Source: an uncultured bacterium (GTDB lineage Bacteria; Patescibacteriota; Minisyncoccia; Moranbacterales; GWC2-37-73). Taken from it: DNA of 8,920 bases. Positions 1-6,784 of the stretch are shown piece after piece. The stretch covers positions 1 to 8,920 of the forward strand of contig CAIJXA010000038.1 of NCBI GenBank assembly GCA_903824515.1. The letters run 5' to 3'. Positions within the stretch are counted from its first letter, which is position 1; the number at the start of each line of letters is the position of its first letter. Below the pieces are notes generated by a model, which saw only the letters and a list, made by a program, of their open reading frames with translations, searched no databases and was not told the origin of the DNA. Both the position numbers and the translations under genes were made by a program.

Positions 1-312
1 CTGGAAATTGTTCCAACAAATAGCGGTAGTGCAAATGTTGGCGGCGCAAGAATTGTCAGGGCAAATTTTTGTCCCAGGAATCCAAGTCAGGTTATTCCAG
101 CAAGTTGCAGTTTTGCAAGTTTTGGCGGCGCAAGAGTTGTCGGCGCAAACTTTGGTGCCAGGCGTATTTGCATTGATCCCATTATTACAAGCTGTGGTAG
201 CGCAAGTATTGGCAGCGCAACCGTTATCAGCACATATCTTAGTGCCTTGCACAGCAGCGATTCCATTATTGCAAGTATTACTCTTACAAGTGTTAACCAC
301 ACAGCCATTGTC
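1..312 (-). repeat. Cys-rich tandem repeat tract (~28-residue unit) in the surface protein
   Basis: Residues 810-913 comprise three full and one partial copy of a unit starting at Asp-Asn: 810-837, 838-866, 867-894 and 895 to the edge. Each carries the spacing DNxC-x4-C-x4-C and, in the full copies, an 'xGTKxC' block 11-12 residues later. Unit length is about 84-87 bases. The even Cys spacing suggests a disulfide-stabilised rod outside the cell. More copies may lie beyond the window. Confidence 0.85.
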
Positions 313-2739
313 AAGAGGATTGACCGTTACTGTGAAAGACGAACTTCCGCCCCACATTTGCCCAACCAAACCAAACTTATCAGCAAGCGTGGTAACCCCC
401 CAAAGATTTATAGTCATTTGAGTTGGAACCACAACAGAAGGAGCAACTAATGTTCCTGAGCCATTAATAGCTGAATTAGCAATCCCACTGGAAGAAGCAC
501 TGAGAATGGTCAGCGTGCTTCCAACTTTACCACCATCATCAAACCAAGCAGTTATTTCCATTGGGTGAGAATTATTGCAAGCCGTAAGATACGCAAAAGC
601 AGAAAGTTTTATATTTTCTCCTGATGTGTAGATAAGTTTATCTGAATTTACCGTGTAGCTGGAATATGTATTAACGAAAGGACGCGTCCAATAATAATCA
701 ACTCTGTCGTCGCTTGTAGGAAAAGATGGCAATTCAAGAGAGGCATTACTTGTTCCGCCATAGGCTGGATTAGCATCTCCGCAAAACACTAAACAATGTT
801 GTTCAGCTGCCAAGCCCTTAAAGTTTGCAATGGCATCTTGAACTTCTGCAGAACTCCAAGTTATTCTTCCTTGATATGCCGATTTATTCAAGAGCTGCGT
901 TTTTCCAAGATAATAATCTGCGTCAGTTCCTGATGTTGGGAAAGATGCCAACTCGCCAGTCTTTCCACAATTTTTCGCACAGTGCGAAGCAGGCGTAATG
1001 CCATTAGCAATAAAGAAATCTTTCACATCCTGCCAAGTCCAGTATGACACGCTTGCAGTTTTAAACCCGGCCTTATTTAGCAAATCAGCTTTGCGAATAT
1101 AATAAACCAAATCCATATCTGAAGCAGGAAGGCGAGGAAGTTCAAGCGTGGAGTCAGTTCCACAAAACAAGTTGCAGTGTTGCTTAACTGTTGAACTGTA
1201 AACAGCATCTTTTACATCTGTCCAGCTCCAATCTGTTTTTCCTTGATAAGCCGCACTATTTAGTTTCATAGCCTTATCTGCATAATAAACACTGGACGCA
1301 TCCAGCATTCCATTTTGCTGAAGTGGAAGATTATTGATAAGATTATTCCCCCATGTTGCTGCTCTTGCCTGGTGAGCTGAAAACATTAAGCCAGTGGCAA
1401 GCAACGCAAACAAAAATATTCCAATTTTATTTTTTTGCTTCGAACTAATTTTCCAGAAAGCAAATCCTAAAAATATTATTAGAAAAGCTGTGACTAACAA
1501 TAACAGGATATTTTTCAGGTCAGAATTTTTTGACAAGTTCAATGCAACATTTGGTTTTGTAATTTTAGCTGTCTCGAGTCCTGGAAATTCCTCTTGATCA
1601 AGAAGATTACCATCCTTATCAGTAAGCTTAAGATTAGCAATAGGCTGACTACAGCTTGAAATTATAGAAGCGGTAAGTGTAATAGATTTTTCCCCCTGGC
1701 TAATCTCTTTGGTTACTGGAACAATACAGGCTTGACCCTTGAAATCAACTATGGAAAGAGCGGCATTTACAGTAGTTGCTGTGCCCTGACCAGACCTAGA
1801 ATCCAAAAAACTATCCGCCGATGAAGTCCAAAGCAATGAAACATTAGCAGTTTCACCTTTAACATAAACGGCTTTGTCAAGGGAAATATTTTGGATAGTA
1901 GCACTCGCACCTCTGACAACATAGTGAACTATACTCTTTTCGGAAACCTGCATTTTATCCTGATTCATCAAATAGATGACTTCATCATAGGCTTGTGGAA
2001 TTGTCGCATTTGGAATTAGAAATGATATTTCTTTTTTTTCCTTAGGTGCAAAATTAATCAAATCCTGAGCTGGGTAATCAACATTAACAACTGGGCCATA
2101 AGTACTTCGCAAAAAAGTGTTAAAGAATGGCGTGACAGTAAGGTTTTTTTCTGCAAGATTTTCGGCATTGCAAATTAGCATTAATTTCTCATTTTTTACA
2201 ATATCCACTCCTTCATTAATTGTGTAATCCTTTCCTTCAACATTTAATTTACAAGAAGTGAGCGAAACGTATTCATTTGATCCGGCAAGCGTGATTTTGC
2301 CAGGATTTGCAAGCCCAAGCATCAAGCCGCCCGAGGTTTTCGCTGTAATCCAAAGCTCATACGTTCCAGATAAAAAAGTTGGAAAATTATAAACAAGTTC
2401 ACGATGAGCTGACATTTTGCCAGCAATATCCACTGACTCATCGGCAACAAAAGAATCCACAATATTTTGATACTTGTTTGTTGTCTGAATTAATTGAATT
2501 CCGTACTTAATATCAGGTTGAGGATTTAAGCTTGCATTTTCAATATCAAAACCAATCTTAGCTGCCTTAAGATCTTGCGAAATAATAGCGGCATTAGAAA
2601 TATTAATGTTAGCGATGTTTTGTGAAATTTCTTGATTTGGGGATGCAGTTGAAGTTGAAGCTGAATCAACTTGAGCCAGACTAATAATCGGCAGCAGGCC
2701 GAATGCTGCAAATAAAAATACAAGAAATTTGGAAGACAT
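1..2739 (-). CDS. Large multi-domain cell-surface protein, C-terminus beyond the window
   Basis: Read by hand, the minus strand is open for 913 codons from ATG at 2739-2737 to the window edge with no stop. Residues 1-22 form a signal peptide (Lys4, hydrophobic core, SLA before Gln23). Residues 23-409 are a probable beta-rich ectodomain with a few Cys; the stretch around YVKGE is reminiscent of bacterial Ig-like domains. Residues 411-429 are a transmembrane helix, 430-438 a basic loop (KISSKQKNK), and 439-460 a second hydrophobic stretch ending ARA before Ala461, like a second signal peptide. Residues 485-681 hold three tandem repeats with an HCxxxCG motif. Residues 683-809 look like another beta domain, and 810-913 are Cys-rich repeats. 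No close family is recognised; role in adhesion or envelope structure is inference. No clear Shine-Dalgarno site precedes the start. Confidence 0.85.
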   Translation of the reverse strand, partial: MSSKFLVFLFAAFGLLPIISLAQVDSASTSTASPNQEISQNIANINISNAAIISQDLKAAKIGFDIENASLNPQPDIKYGIQLIQTTNKYQNIVDSFVADESVDIAGKMSAHRELVYNFPTFLSGTYELWITAKTSGGLMLGLANPGKITLAGSNEYVSLTSCKLNVEGKDYTINEGVDIVKNEKLMLICNAENLAEKNLTVTPFFNTFLRSTYGPVVNVDYPAQDLINFAPKEKKEISFLIPNATIPQAYDEVIYLMNQDKMQVSEKSIVHYVVRGASATIQNISLDKAVYVKGETANVSLLWTSSADSFLDSRSGQGTATTVNAALSIVDFKGQACIVPVTKEISQGEKSITLTASIISSCSQPIANLKLTDKDGNLLDQEEFPGLETAKITKPNVALNLSKNSDLKNILLLLVTAFLIIFLGFAFWKISSKQKNKIGIFLFALLATGLMFSAHQARAATWGNNLINNLPLQQNGMLDASSVYYADKAMKLNSAAYQGKTDWSWTDVKDAVYSSTVKQHCNLFCGTDSTLELPRLPASDMDLVYYIRKADLLNKAGFKTASVSYWTWQDVKDFFIANGITPASHCAKNCGKTGELASFPTSGTDADYYLGKTQLLNKSAYQGRITWSSAEVQDAIANFKGLAAEQHCLVFCGDANPAYGGTSNASLELPSFPTSDDRVDYYWTRPFVNTYSSYTVNSDKLIYTSGENIKLSAFAYLTACNNSHPMEITAWFDDGGKVGSTLTILSASSSGIANSAINGSGTLVAPSVVVPTQMTINLWGVTTLADKFGLVGQMWGGSSSFTVTVNPLDNGCVVNTCKSNTCNNGIAAVQGTKICADNGCAANTCATTACNNGINANTPGTKVCADNSCAAKTCKTATCWNNLTWIPGTKICPDNSCAANICTTAICWNNFQ
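697..1287 (-). repeat. Three tandem ~61-73-residue protein repeats (YY...HCxxxCG...LP)
   Basis: Residues 485-545, 546-608 and 609-681 align with each other. Each begins Tyr-Tyr, followed by K-x-x-x-L-N, an aromatic/Trp segment with a [DE]V[KQ]D block, HCxxxCG (Cys pairs 522/526, 587/591, 649/653), and a closing L-x(1-2)-[RSF]-x-P-x-S segment. The third copy has an insertion of roughly ten residues near 656-666. A further Tyr-Tyr at 682-683 starts the next segment. The family is not recognised; one disulfide per repeat is an inference from the paired Cys. Confidence 0.8.
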
Positions 2740-2781
2740 ATGGATTTTTACTTTAATTTTAATTAAGCTTAATATTTTTTT

Positions 2782-2787
2782 ATTATA
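2782..2787 (-). promoter_or_regulatory. -10 box of the surface-protein promoter
   Basis: The minus strand reads a perfect TATAAT, giving a start of transcription near 2775 and a leader of about 36 bases before the ATG at 2739. The -35 is weak: the best candidate is CTGTTA, 18 bases upstream, at the edge of the 12-bp tandem repeat. Confidence 0.55.
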
Positions 2788-2805
2788 CTACATTTATTTA
2801 AAAAG

Positions 2806-2829
2806 TAACAGTAATCCTAACAGTAATCC
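2806..2829. repeat. Perfect 12-bp tandem duplication beside the IS left end
   Basis: TAACAGTAATCC occurs twice head to tail (2806-2817 and 2818-2829). It lies three bases outside the outer IS end and overlaps the expected -35 region of the surface-protein gene. It could be a replication-slippage or transposition scar, or a pair of regulator sites. Confidence 0.8.
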
Positions 2830-2832
2830 TCT

Positions 2833-2856
2833 TAGCTCACAAAAAAGGTTACCGAA
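2833..2856 (+). repeat. IS left inverted repeat, outer copy
   Basis: Matches the reverse complement of 4080-4104 at nearly every position with one gap. The TAGCTCA start and the AAAAGGTTACCGAA end are both conserved. Confidence 0.8.
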
Positions 2857-2866
2857 GCCTTAGTGG

Positions 2867-2891
2867 ATAGCTCATAATTGGGTTACCGTAG
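2867..2891 (+). repeat. IS left inverted repeat, inner copy
   Basis: Begins ATAGCTCATAAT, identical over 12 bases to the reverse complement of the right end, then GGGTTACCG after a spacer two bases shorter. It lies immediately upstream of the transposase start and is preceded by the possible target duplication AGTGG. Confidence 0.75.
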
Positions 2892-2897
2892 TCATAT

Positions 2898-4076
2898 ATG
2901 AATATGATTACAAAAAAAGATATCTTTGCCCGCTATTTGAGCGAATATCTAAAAACAACTAGGCAAGGAAAAGGAGAAATCCTTGATCATGTATACGATG
3001 TGGTTAAACTCCACAGGAAGGCAGCTATCCGTAAATTCAGGGTGCTGCAGATGCGAGATTCTTCGATTGAAGAAAGACGTGGCAGAAAAGTATTCTACAC
3101 TCCAGACTCAACGGCAGCCCTCAAGACAATTTGGGAAACTGGCAGTGAAATTTGTGGAGAATTAATTCATCCAACGATTGAAGATTATGTTCCAATTCTT
3201 AAGAGGGATAAGCTCTGGAATCATTCAGGAGAAGCTACAGAAAAACTTTTGCAAATGAGTGAGGCTACTGTAAAAAGAAAAGTTGGAAATTTTATGAAGG
3301 CTAGAAAATTTAGAAAAGGAATTTCAACTACCAAGCCTTCTCAGTTAAAAGAAATCATTCCAATTTTCACTGGTCCCTGGAAAGATAAACCGCCAGGCTT
3401 TGGATAAATTGATACTCTGGTACATTGTGGAGGCAGTTTGTTAGGCAATATGGCGTTTTCAGTGAATTACACTGATGTTGCCACCCTCTGGGTTTCTTTT
3501 CACGCCCAGCTCAACAAGGGGCAACGTGCAACAAGAGATAGTTTAAAAAGAATCAAGGAGAAAGTTCCTTTTAAGATATGCGGGATGCATCCTGATACAG
3601 GCAGTGAGTTTATCAACTGGTTTTTAAAAGATTGGTGCGATGAAAATGAAATTGAACTAACTAGAAGCAGACCGAATCACAAAAATGACAATGCGTATGT
3701 TGAACAGAAAAATGGTCATGTGCTTCGAAGATTTTTTGGTTATTCAAGAATTGAATCACCTGAAGCAATTGAAAAAATGAATGGGGTGTTTGATGTTTTG
3801 GAATTGTATCTGAATCATTTTGTACCATCTCGTAAGCTTGTTAAGAAAGTCAGGATTGGTTCCAAATACAAGGGGAAATATGATAAGGCAACAACTGCCT
3901 ACAAACGAGTGCTAGCACATCCTGGGGTTGATCAGGCAGTAAAAGATGAACTAATTAAACAACATGAGCTGCTCAATCCTTTGCCACTTAAGAATGAAGC
4001 TGATAAACTAATTGGAGAAGTTTTTAAGATCCAAAGATACTACACTGATACCAATTTTGAAGAAAAAACCAATTAG
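2898..4076 (+). pseudogene. IS transposase (integrase core, D,D35E) with one nonsense codon
   Basis: The frame is continuous over 392 codons except for TAA at 3405-3407 (codon 170); both halves lie in the same frame. The N-terminal part is a helical, basic DNA-binding region ending in the STTKP segment typical of this transposase type. The integrase core follows: Asp172 in IDTLVHCGG, Asp233 in HPDTGSEF, and Glu269 in NAYVEQKN. The spacing Asp233-x35-Glu269 is the classic D,D35E. Family members usually have Glu at the stop position (PGF-x-E-IDT, from memory), so GAA to TAA is the likely lesion. It falls two codons before the first catalytic Asp. A restart at TTG 3438 or ATG 3450 would lack that Asp. 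Total length fits an otherwise intact family member. Readthrough would restore it, but nothing in the sequence argues for recoding. Confidence 0.88.
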
Positions 4077-4079
4077 TAT

Positions 4080-4105
4080 TTCGGTAACCTTTTATTATGA
4101 GCTAT
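4080..4105 (-). repeat. IS right inverted repeat
   Basis: Inverted counterpart of both left copies, starting three bases after the transposase stop codon. It ends GAGCTAT and is followed by AGCGG, the candidate right target duplication. Confidence 0.8.
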
Positions 4106-4125
4106 AGCGGAAAGAAAAAACTGCG

Positions 4126-4154
4126 TTGTCATTTTTTTTCTTTTAAATTATACT
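4126..4154 (+). promoter_or_regulatory. Candidate promoter of the deacetylase gene
   Basis: TTGTCA at 4126-4131 and TATACT at 4149-4154 are separated by exactly 17 bases, each one or two bases from consensus. The site lies just outside the IS right end. Transcription would start near 4161, only about four bases before the ATG at 4165, so the message would be almost leaderless and would lose most of the AAGGA (4156-4160) that could serve as a ribosome site. Confidence 0.5.
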
Positions 4155-4164
4155 TAAGGAAGTT

Positions 4165-4989
4165 ATGAAAAAAATATCCATTCTTTTGTTGCTTTTCGTT
4201 TCGCTTTTGGGCGTCTTTTTGATTTGCGCTCGCTCGTTTTCCCTGCTCAACCAAGACAACGCACTGCTTCTACCAGCAGTTCCGCCCAATTTGAATGCTC
4301 AGATTTCTCCAAGTGAAGTTTTTGTTTCGCCAGCCGTTCCAATTTTAATGTATCACCACATTCAAGACTATCCATATGGCAAAGATCTTTCCAGCGTGAG
4401 CATTTTTGTTTCGCCCGCCAATTTCGAAGCTCAACTCAACTGGCTAGCTCTGAACAATTTTCAAACGGTTAACCTGAGCTACTTTCAAAATCCCACCAGG
4501 ATTTCCGGCAAACCAATTGTCCTTACTTTTGATGATGGTTATCAAGATGCTTATGACCAAGTTTTCCCAATGCTGAGAAAATACGGCTTTGCTGCAACTT
4601 TTTATCCAATTGTGAATAATATCGATAAGTCTGGATTTTTGACTAAAAAAGAAATTCTGGAAATGCAAGCCAGTGGCATGACTTTTGGATCTCACAGCCT
4701 TTCCCATCCAAACCTGACTGAAATCTCTGAGTCACAAGCCCAGCAAGAAATTTATGCCAGCAAAATAATTCTGCAGCAAATCACTGGCAAAGAAGTTTTG
4801 GACTTTTGTTATCCTGGAGGAAAACTAAATCAAAATGCTATCAATATTGTTGCAAATTCTGGTTATCGCACTGCCGTCACCACTTCAAACAAAATCAATC
4901 TTGGAAAAACAGATTCCTTCCAACTGAATCGCTTAGACATTCAAAATGACACTCGCTTTGAAAATTTGCCAGCCCTGGACAACTTATAA
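4165..4989 (+). CDS. Polysaccharide deacetylase (NodB-like, carbohydrate esterase 4)
   Basis: A 274-residue protein predicted to remove acetyl groups from an N-acetylated glycan such as peptidoglycan or an exopolysaccharide, outside the membrane. Residues 4-22 form an N-terminal hydrophobic signal or anchor after two Lys; Cys21 is not in a good lipobox. The segment PILMYHHI (59-66) is typical of the IcaB/PgaB-like subgroup. NodB motif 1 is TFDDG (121-125): Asp123 would be the catalytic base and Asp124 a metal ligand. Motif 2 is HSLSH, with His177 and His181 completing the metal site. Motif 3 is CYPGG (215-219), where Cys stands in place of the usual Arg or Ala before YP. SGYRTAV (232-238) and LNRLDI (254-259) follow as the later motifs. 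All catalytic residues are present, so activity is expected. The gene runs divergently from the surface protein, with the IS between them. Confidence 0.92.
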   Translation: MKKISILLLLFVSLLGVFLICARSFSLLNQDNALLLPAVPPNLNAQISPSEVFVSPAVPILMYHHIQDYPYGKDLSSVSIFVSPANFEAQLNWLALNNFQTVNLSYFQNPTRISGKPIVLTFDDGYQDAYDQVFPMLRKYGFAATFYPIVNNIDKSGFLTKKEILEMQASGMTFGSHSLSHPNLTEISESQAQQEIYASKIILQQITGKEVLDFCYPGGKLNQNAINIVANSGYRTAVTTSNKINLGKTDSFQLNRLDIQNDTRFENLPALDNL

Positions 4990-5147
4990 AAAATTATCAA
5001 CACCCTGGCCTCTTCAAACTCACACCGATAAAATCCGTGAGCTACTAAACCCTTTACTGCCTCGATTGAATCGGTCCCAATATGTATCTGGACTCTCACT
5101 TCGCTAGATAATAAATCGTAAAGTATTATCCATTTTTTTCTGCAAAC

Positions 5148-5182
5148 AAAAAATCCACCGAATTTCAATTGGTGGATTTTTT
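5148..5182. terminator. Strong bidirectional rho-independent terminator
   Basis: A perfect 12-bp stem (AAAAAATCCACC at 5148-5159 pairing with GGTGGATTTTTT at 5171-5182) closes an 11-base loop. It gives a U-run in both directions. It sits between the convergent deacetylase and secreted-protein operon and can end both transcripts. The 158 bases before it (4990-5147) contain no gene I can support. Confidence 0.9.
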
Positions 5183-5214
5183 AAATTTGATTTATTACCA
5201 CGGAAAAATCAATA

Positions 5215-6171
5215 CTACTTGGTTGCTCCGGAACTTGCCTCTTGAGCTGCACTATCTGTGACCACTTCTCCAAATGCTGTCCTTAATGCCCCAGCTGCAG
5301 CCTTCATGGCAGTTTGATAGGTTAACGTTGCGGACTGAATTGCACCATCCCTCGTTTGAGCTAATTGCTTTAACTGAGCTGCGATATCATCGGCTTGCCC
5401 AACACCAGCTTGACGAGCAGCTCTTGCAGACACCATAGCAGCTTGAAAGGTCTCCTTTACACTTGCTGGTGCAATGCCAGTTGAGCATTGACTTGATGCT
5501 TGCGTTATTGCAGTTTGAATTGCTGTTTGAAAAGTTGCGAGCACGCCAGCTGAAGTCGATTGATGTTGCGACACAAGTTGATCAAAACTCTGACGATAAG
5601 TTGCTCGAGCTGCGTCAATTGCTGCTTCTCTGACAACCACAGCTGCCTCTATTGTTGTTTGAAATGTTGTCACTGCTTGCTTTTTTTGCTCATCAGTGCC
5701 AGCCTTGCTAGTTAATTTTGCATAAATAGCTTGACGATTTTTCAGCCCGTTATCTCGATTTTGCTGCAATTTGGCATCAGCATTTTGACGATTAAATTTG
5801 GCTTTTTCTCCTTCAGCTTCAATTTTGGTTTTCAAATCGCCTGTTTTAGTTTCAAGGTCTATTCCAAACTTCTTCGATGAAGAATCAAATTTGGTGCAAA
5901 AATTTTGATTCCCTATGCCGGCTGTAGCTGCCGCCAAGCCTTGACCATTTCCCTGCTCTTTGCCTTGTTGCCTCAAGACTCCAAGTCGAGCACCATCAGC
6001 ACTAGCCCTGGCTCTTTCTCTGGGTGAAATGCGCGACAAAGAAGGCTGACTTTCAGGGCTTGTTACATCCGTTGTTGATGTTTCAGCTGCAAAGGCCATG
6101 GGCGCCAAGACTACCAAAGCCATAATAATTATCAAAGTTGCGCGACCAAAAATTAGGTTGTTTTTTTTCAT
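5215..6171 (-). CDS. Secreted Ala/Gln-rich helical-repeat protein
   Basis: A 318-residue protein of unrecognised family. Residues 1-28 are a clear signal peptide: KK, a hydrophobic core, and AFA before Ala29. After a Ser/Thr/Pro-rich segment (30-50) the chain is Arg-, Gln- and Ala-rich and predicted to be almost entirely helical, probably coiled coil. Four spaced copies of a T[FY]QxA-like motif occur at about 168-177, 212-221, 240-249 and 283-292, so the C-terminal half looks like a degenerate helical repeat. Only two Cys are present (92 and 229) and could form one disulfide. The start ATG overlaps the stop of the upstream gene by four bases (ATGA), which suggests translational coupling. The 3' end is followed by the terminator at 5148-5182. 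An envelope structural or periplasmic-type role is inference. Confidence 0.85.
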   Translation of the reverse strand: MKKNNLIFGRATLIIIMALVVLAPMAFAAETSTTDVTSPESQPSLSRISPRERARASADGARLGVLRQQGKEQGNGQGLAAATAGIGNQNFCTKFDSSSKKFGIDLETKTGDLKTKIEAEGEKAKFNRQNADAKLQQNRDNGLKNRQAIYAKLTSKAGTDEQKKQAVTTFQTTIEAAVVVREAAIDAARATYRQSFDQLVSQHQSTSAGVLATFQTAIQTAITQASSQCSTGIAPASVKETFQAAMVSARAARQAGVGQADDIAAQLKQLAQTRDGAIQSATLTYQTAMKAAAGALRTAFGEVVTDSAAQEASSGATK

Positions 6172-6569
6172 TGGATTGGATTGTTAATTGAATCAGTTGA
6201 TGAATTAATTTCTTGACCATAGGTGGAAATATTTTTCAAATCACTGACGCCATCTTGAGCCGATAACGCTGCAGACTGATTGGCATCACTAGCTAGGCCG
6301 CTCAAATCAACCCCCGACACAGAGCCGACTTTTGTGTCAATTGGAGTCACGACCATTTTTCCATCAGCTGGAACCTTCGCAACTGGAACCTCGGCAACAT
6401 TATCTTTTTTATTGTTTTCAACATTAGCACTTGTTGATACAGGCGCAGAAACTGCGGCTGATTGCTTGACTGGAACTGCAGTCGGAGCATAAACCACAAA
6501 AAAAGTGGCAACCGCAATAACTATTATTACCACCACTCCCGCAGCAAGATAAACTTTTGGAAATTTCAT
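6168..6569 (-). CDS. Small single-pass membrane protein, first gene of the two-gene operon
   Basis: A 133-residue protein of unrecognised family. A short basic start (MKFPK) precedes a hydrophobic helix at residues 6-28, followed by a low-complexity Ala/Val/Pro/Ser linker (29-70) and a polar Ser/Asp/Asn-rich C-terminal region with no Cys. The expected topology is an N-terminal anchor with the rest outside the membrane. It ends NNPIQ and TGA, overlapping the ATG of the downstream secreted protein, so the two are probably made together and may interact. The candidate promoter at 6615-6643 leaves a leader of about 39 bases. The leader shows no good Shine-Dalgarno site. Confidence 0.8.
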   Translation of the reverse strand: MKFPKVYLAAGVVVIIVIAVATFFVVYAPTAVPVKQSAAVSAPVSTSANVENNKKDNVAEVPVAKVPADGKMVVTPIDTKVGSVSGVDLSGLASDANQSAALSAQDGVSDLKNISTYGQEINSSTDSINNPIQ

Positions 6570-6614
6570 ATTTTATTAATTTTAATGTTTAGTATTTATT
6601 AAATTTTTTCCGCT

Positions 6615-6643
6615 TGTATAATCGACTCAAATATCCAAGGCAA
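6615..6643 (-). promoter_or_regulatory. Candidate promoter of the membrane/secreted-protein operon
   Basis: On the minus strand TTGCCT (6643-6638) is followed after 17 bases by TATACA (6620-6615), each matching four of six consensus bases. A plus-strand TATAAT at 6617-6622 overlaps it but has no convincing -35 or downstream gene. Confidence 0.4.
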
Positions 6644-6730
6644 AAAGATCACTAGCAATGACTCTCTAATCTTAAACTATTACGTAAAAATATCAAAATT
6701 CTTTCGCTATGAAAATACCTAATTTTTCAA

Positions 6731-6765
6731 CAAAAATGGGATCCGGTTTTAAACCTAACCCCATT
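6731..6765 (-). terminator. Rho-independent terminator after the tautomerase-like gene
   Basis: On the minus strand AATGGG (6765-6760) pairs with CCCATT (6740-6735). A second inner pairing, GGT with ACC (6755-6753 and 6747-6745), lies within the loop. The stem runs into TTTTTG. It lies 20 bases past the stop codon at 6785. Confidence 0.65.
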
Positions 6766-6784
6766 ATCCTATCGCTGACAAGTT

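Larger units (their letters stand above)
2833..4105 (+). mobile_element. Insertion sequence with D,D35E transposase, interrupted
   Basis: An approximately 1.27-kb element bounded by inverted repeats. The shared end motif is TAGCTCA, a short A-rich spacer, then GGTTACCG. It occurs inverted on the right (4080-4104) and twice on the left in the same orientation (2833-2856 and 2867-2891). If the inner left copy is the true end, the element is 2867-4105 and is flanked by AGTGG (2862-2866) and AGCGG (4106-4110), a possible 5-bp target duplication with one mismatch. With the outer copy as the end no target duplication is visible. The single gene is an integrase-core transposase in the IS481/IS3-like superfamily, of the type frequent in Patescibacteria. 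The internal stop suggests the copy is now inactive. Confidence 0.85.

Noticed and set aside
8..421. Plus-strand 137-codon open frame rich in Gln/Val/Leu repeats
   Set aside because: It is the complement of the Cys-rich repeat region of the minus-strand surface protein; its periodicity only mirrors those repeats.
3405..3407. Alternative genetic code reading UAA as an amino acid
   Set aside because: UAA ends other genes in the window (for example 4987-4989 and 6785-6787) and is absent within the long open frames.
4991..5107. Plus-strand open stretch of about 38 codons after the deacetylase stop in a shifted frame
   Set aside because: Considered as a frameshifted deacetylase C-terminus, but all NodB motifs already precede the stop and the length is normal.
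4941..5168. Minus-strand 75-codon frame between the deacetylase and the terminator
   Set aside because: It would start inside the terminator hairpin and overlap the deacetylase 3' end, with no ribosome site. A gene remnant cannot be excluded, but there is no support for one.
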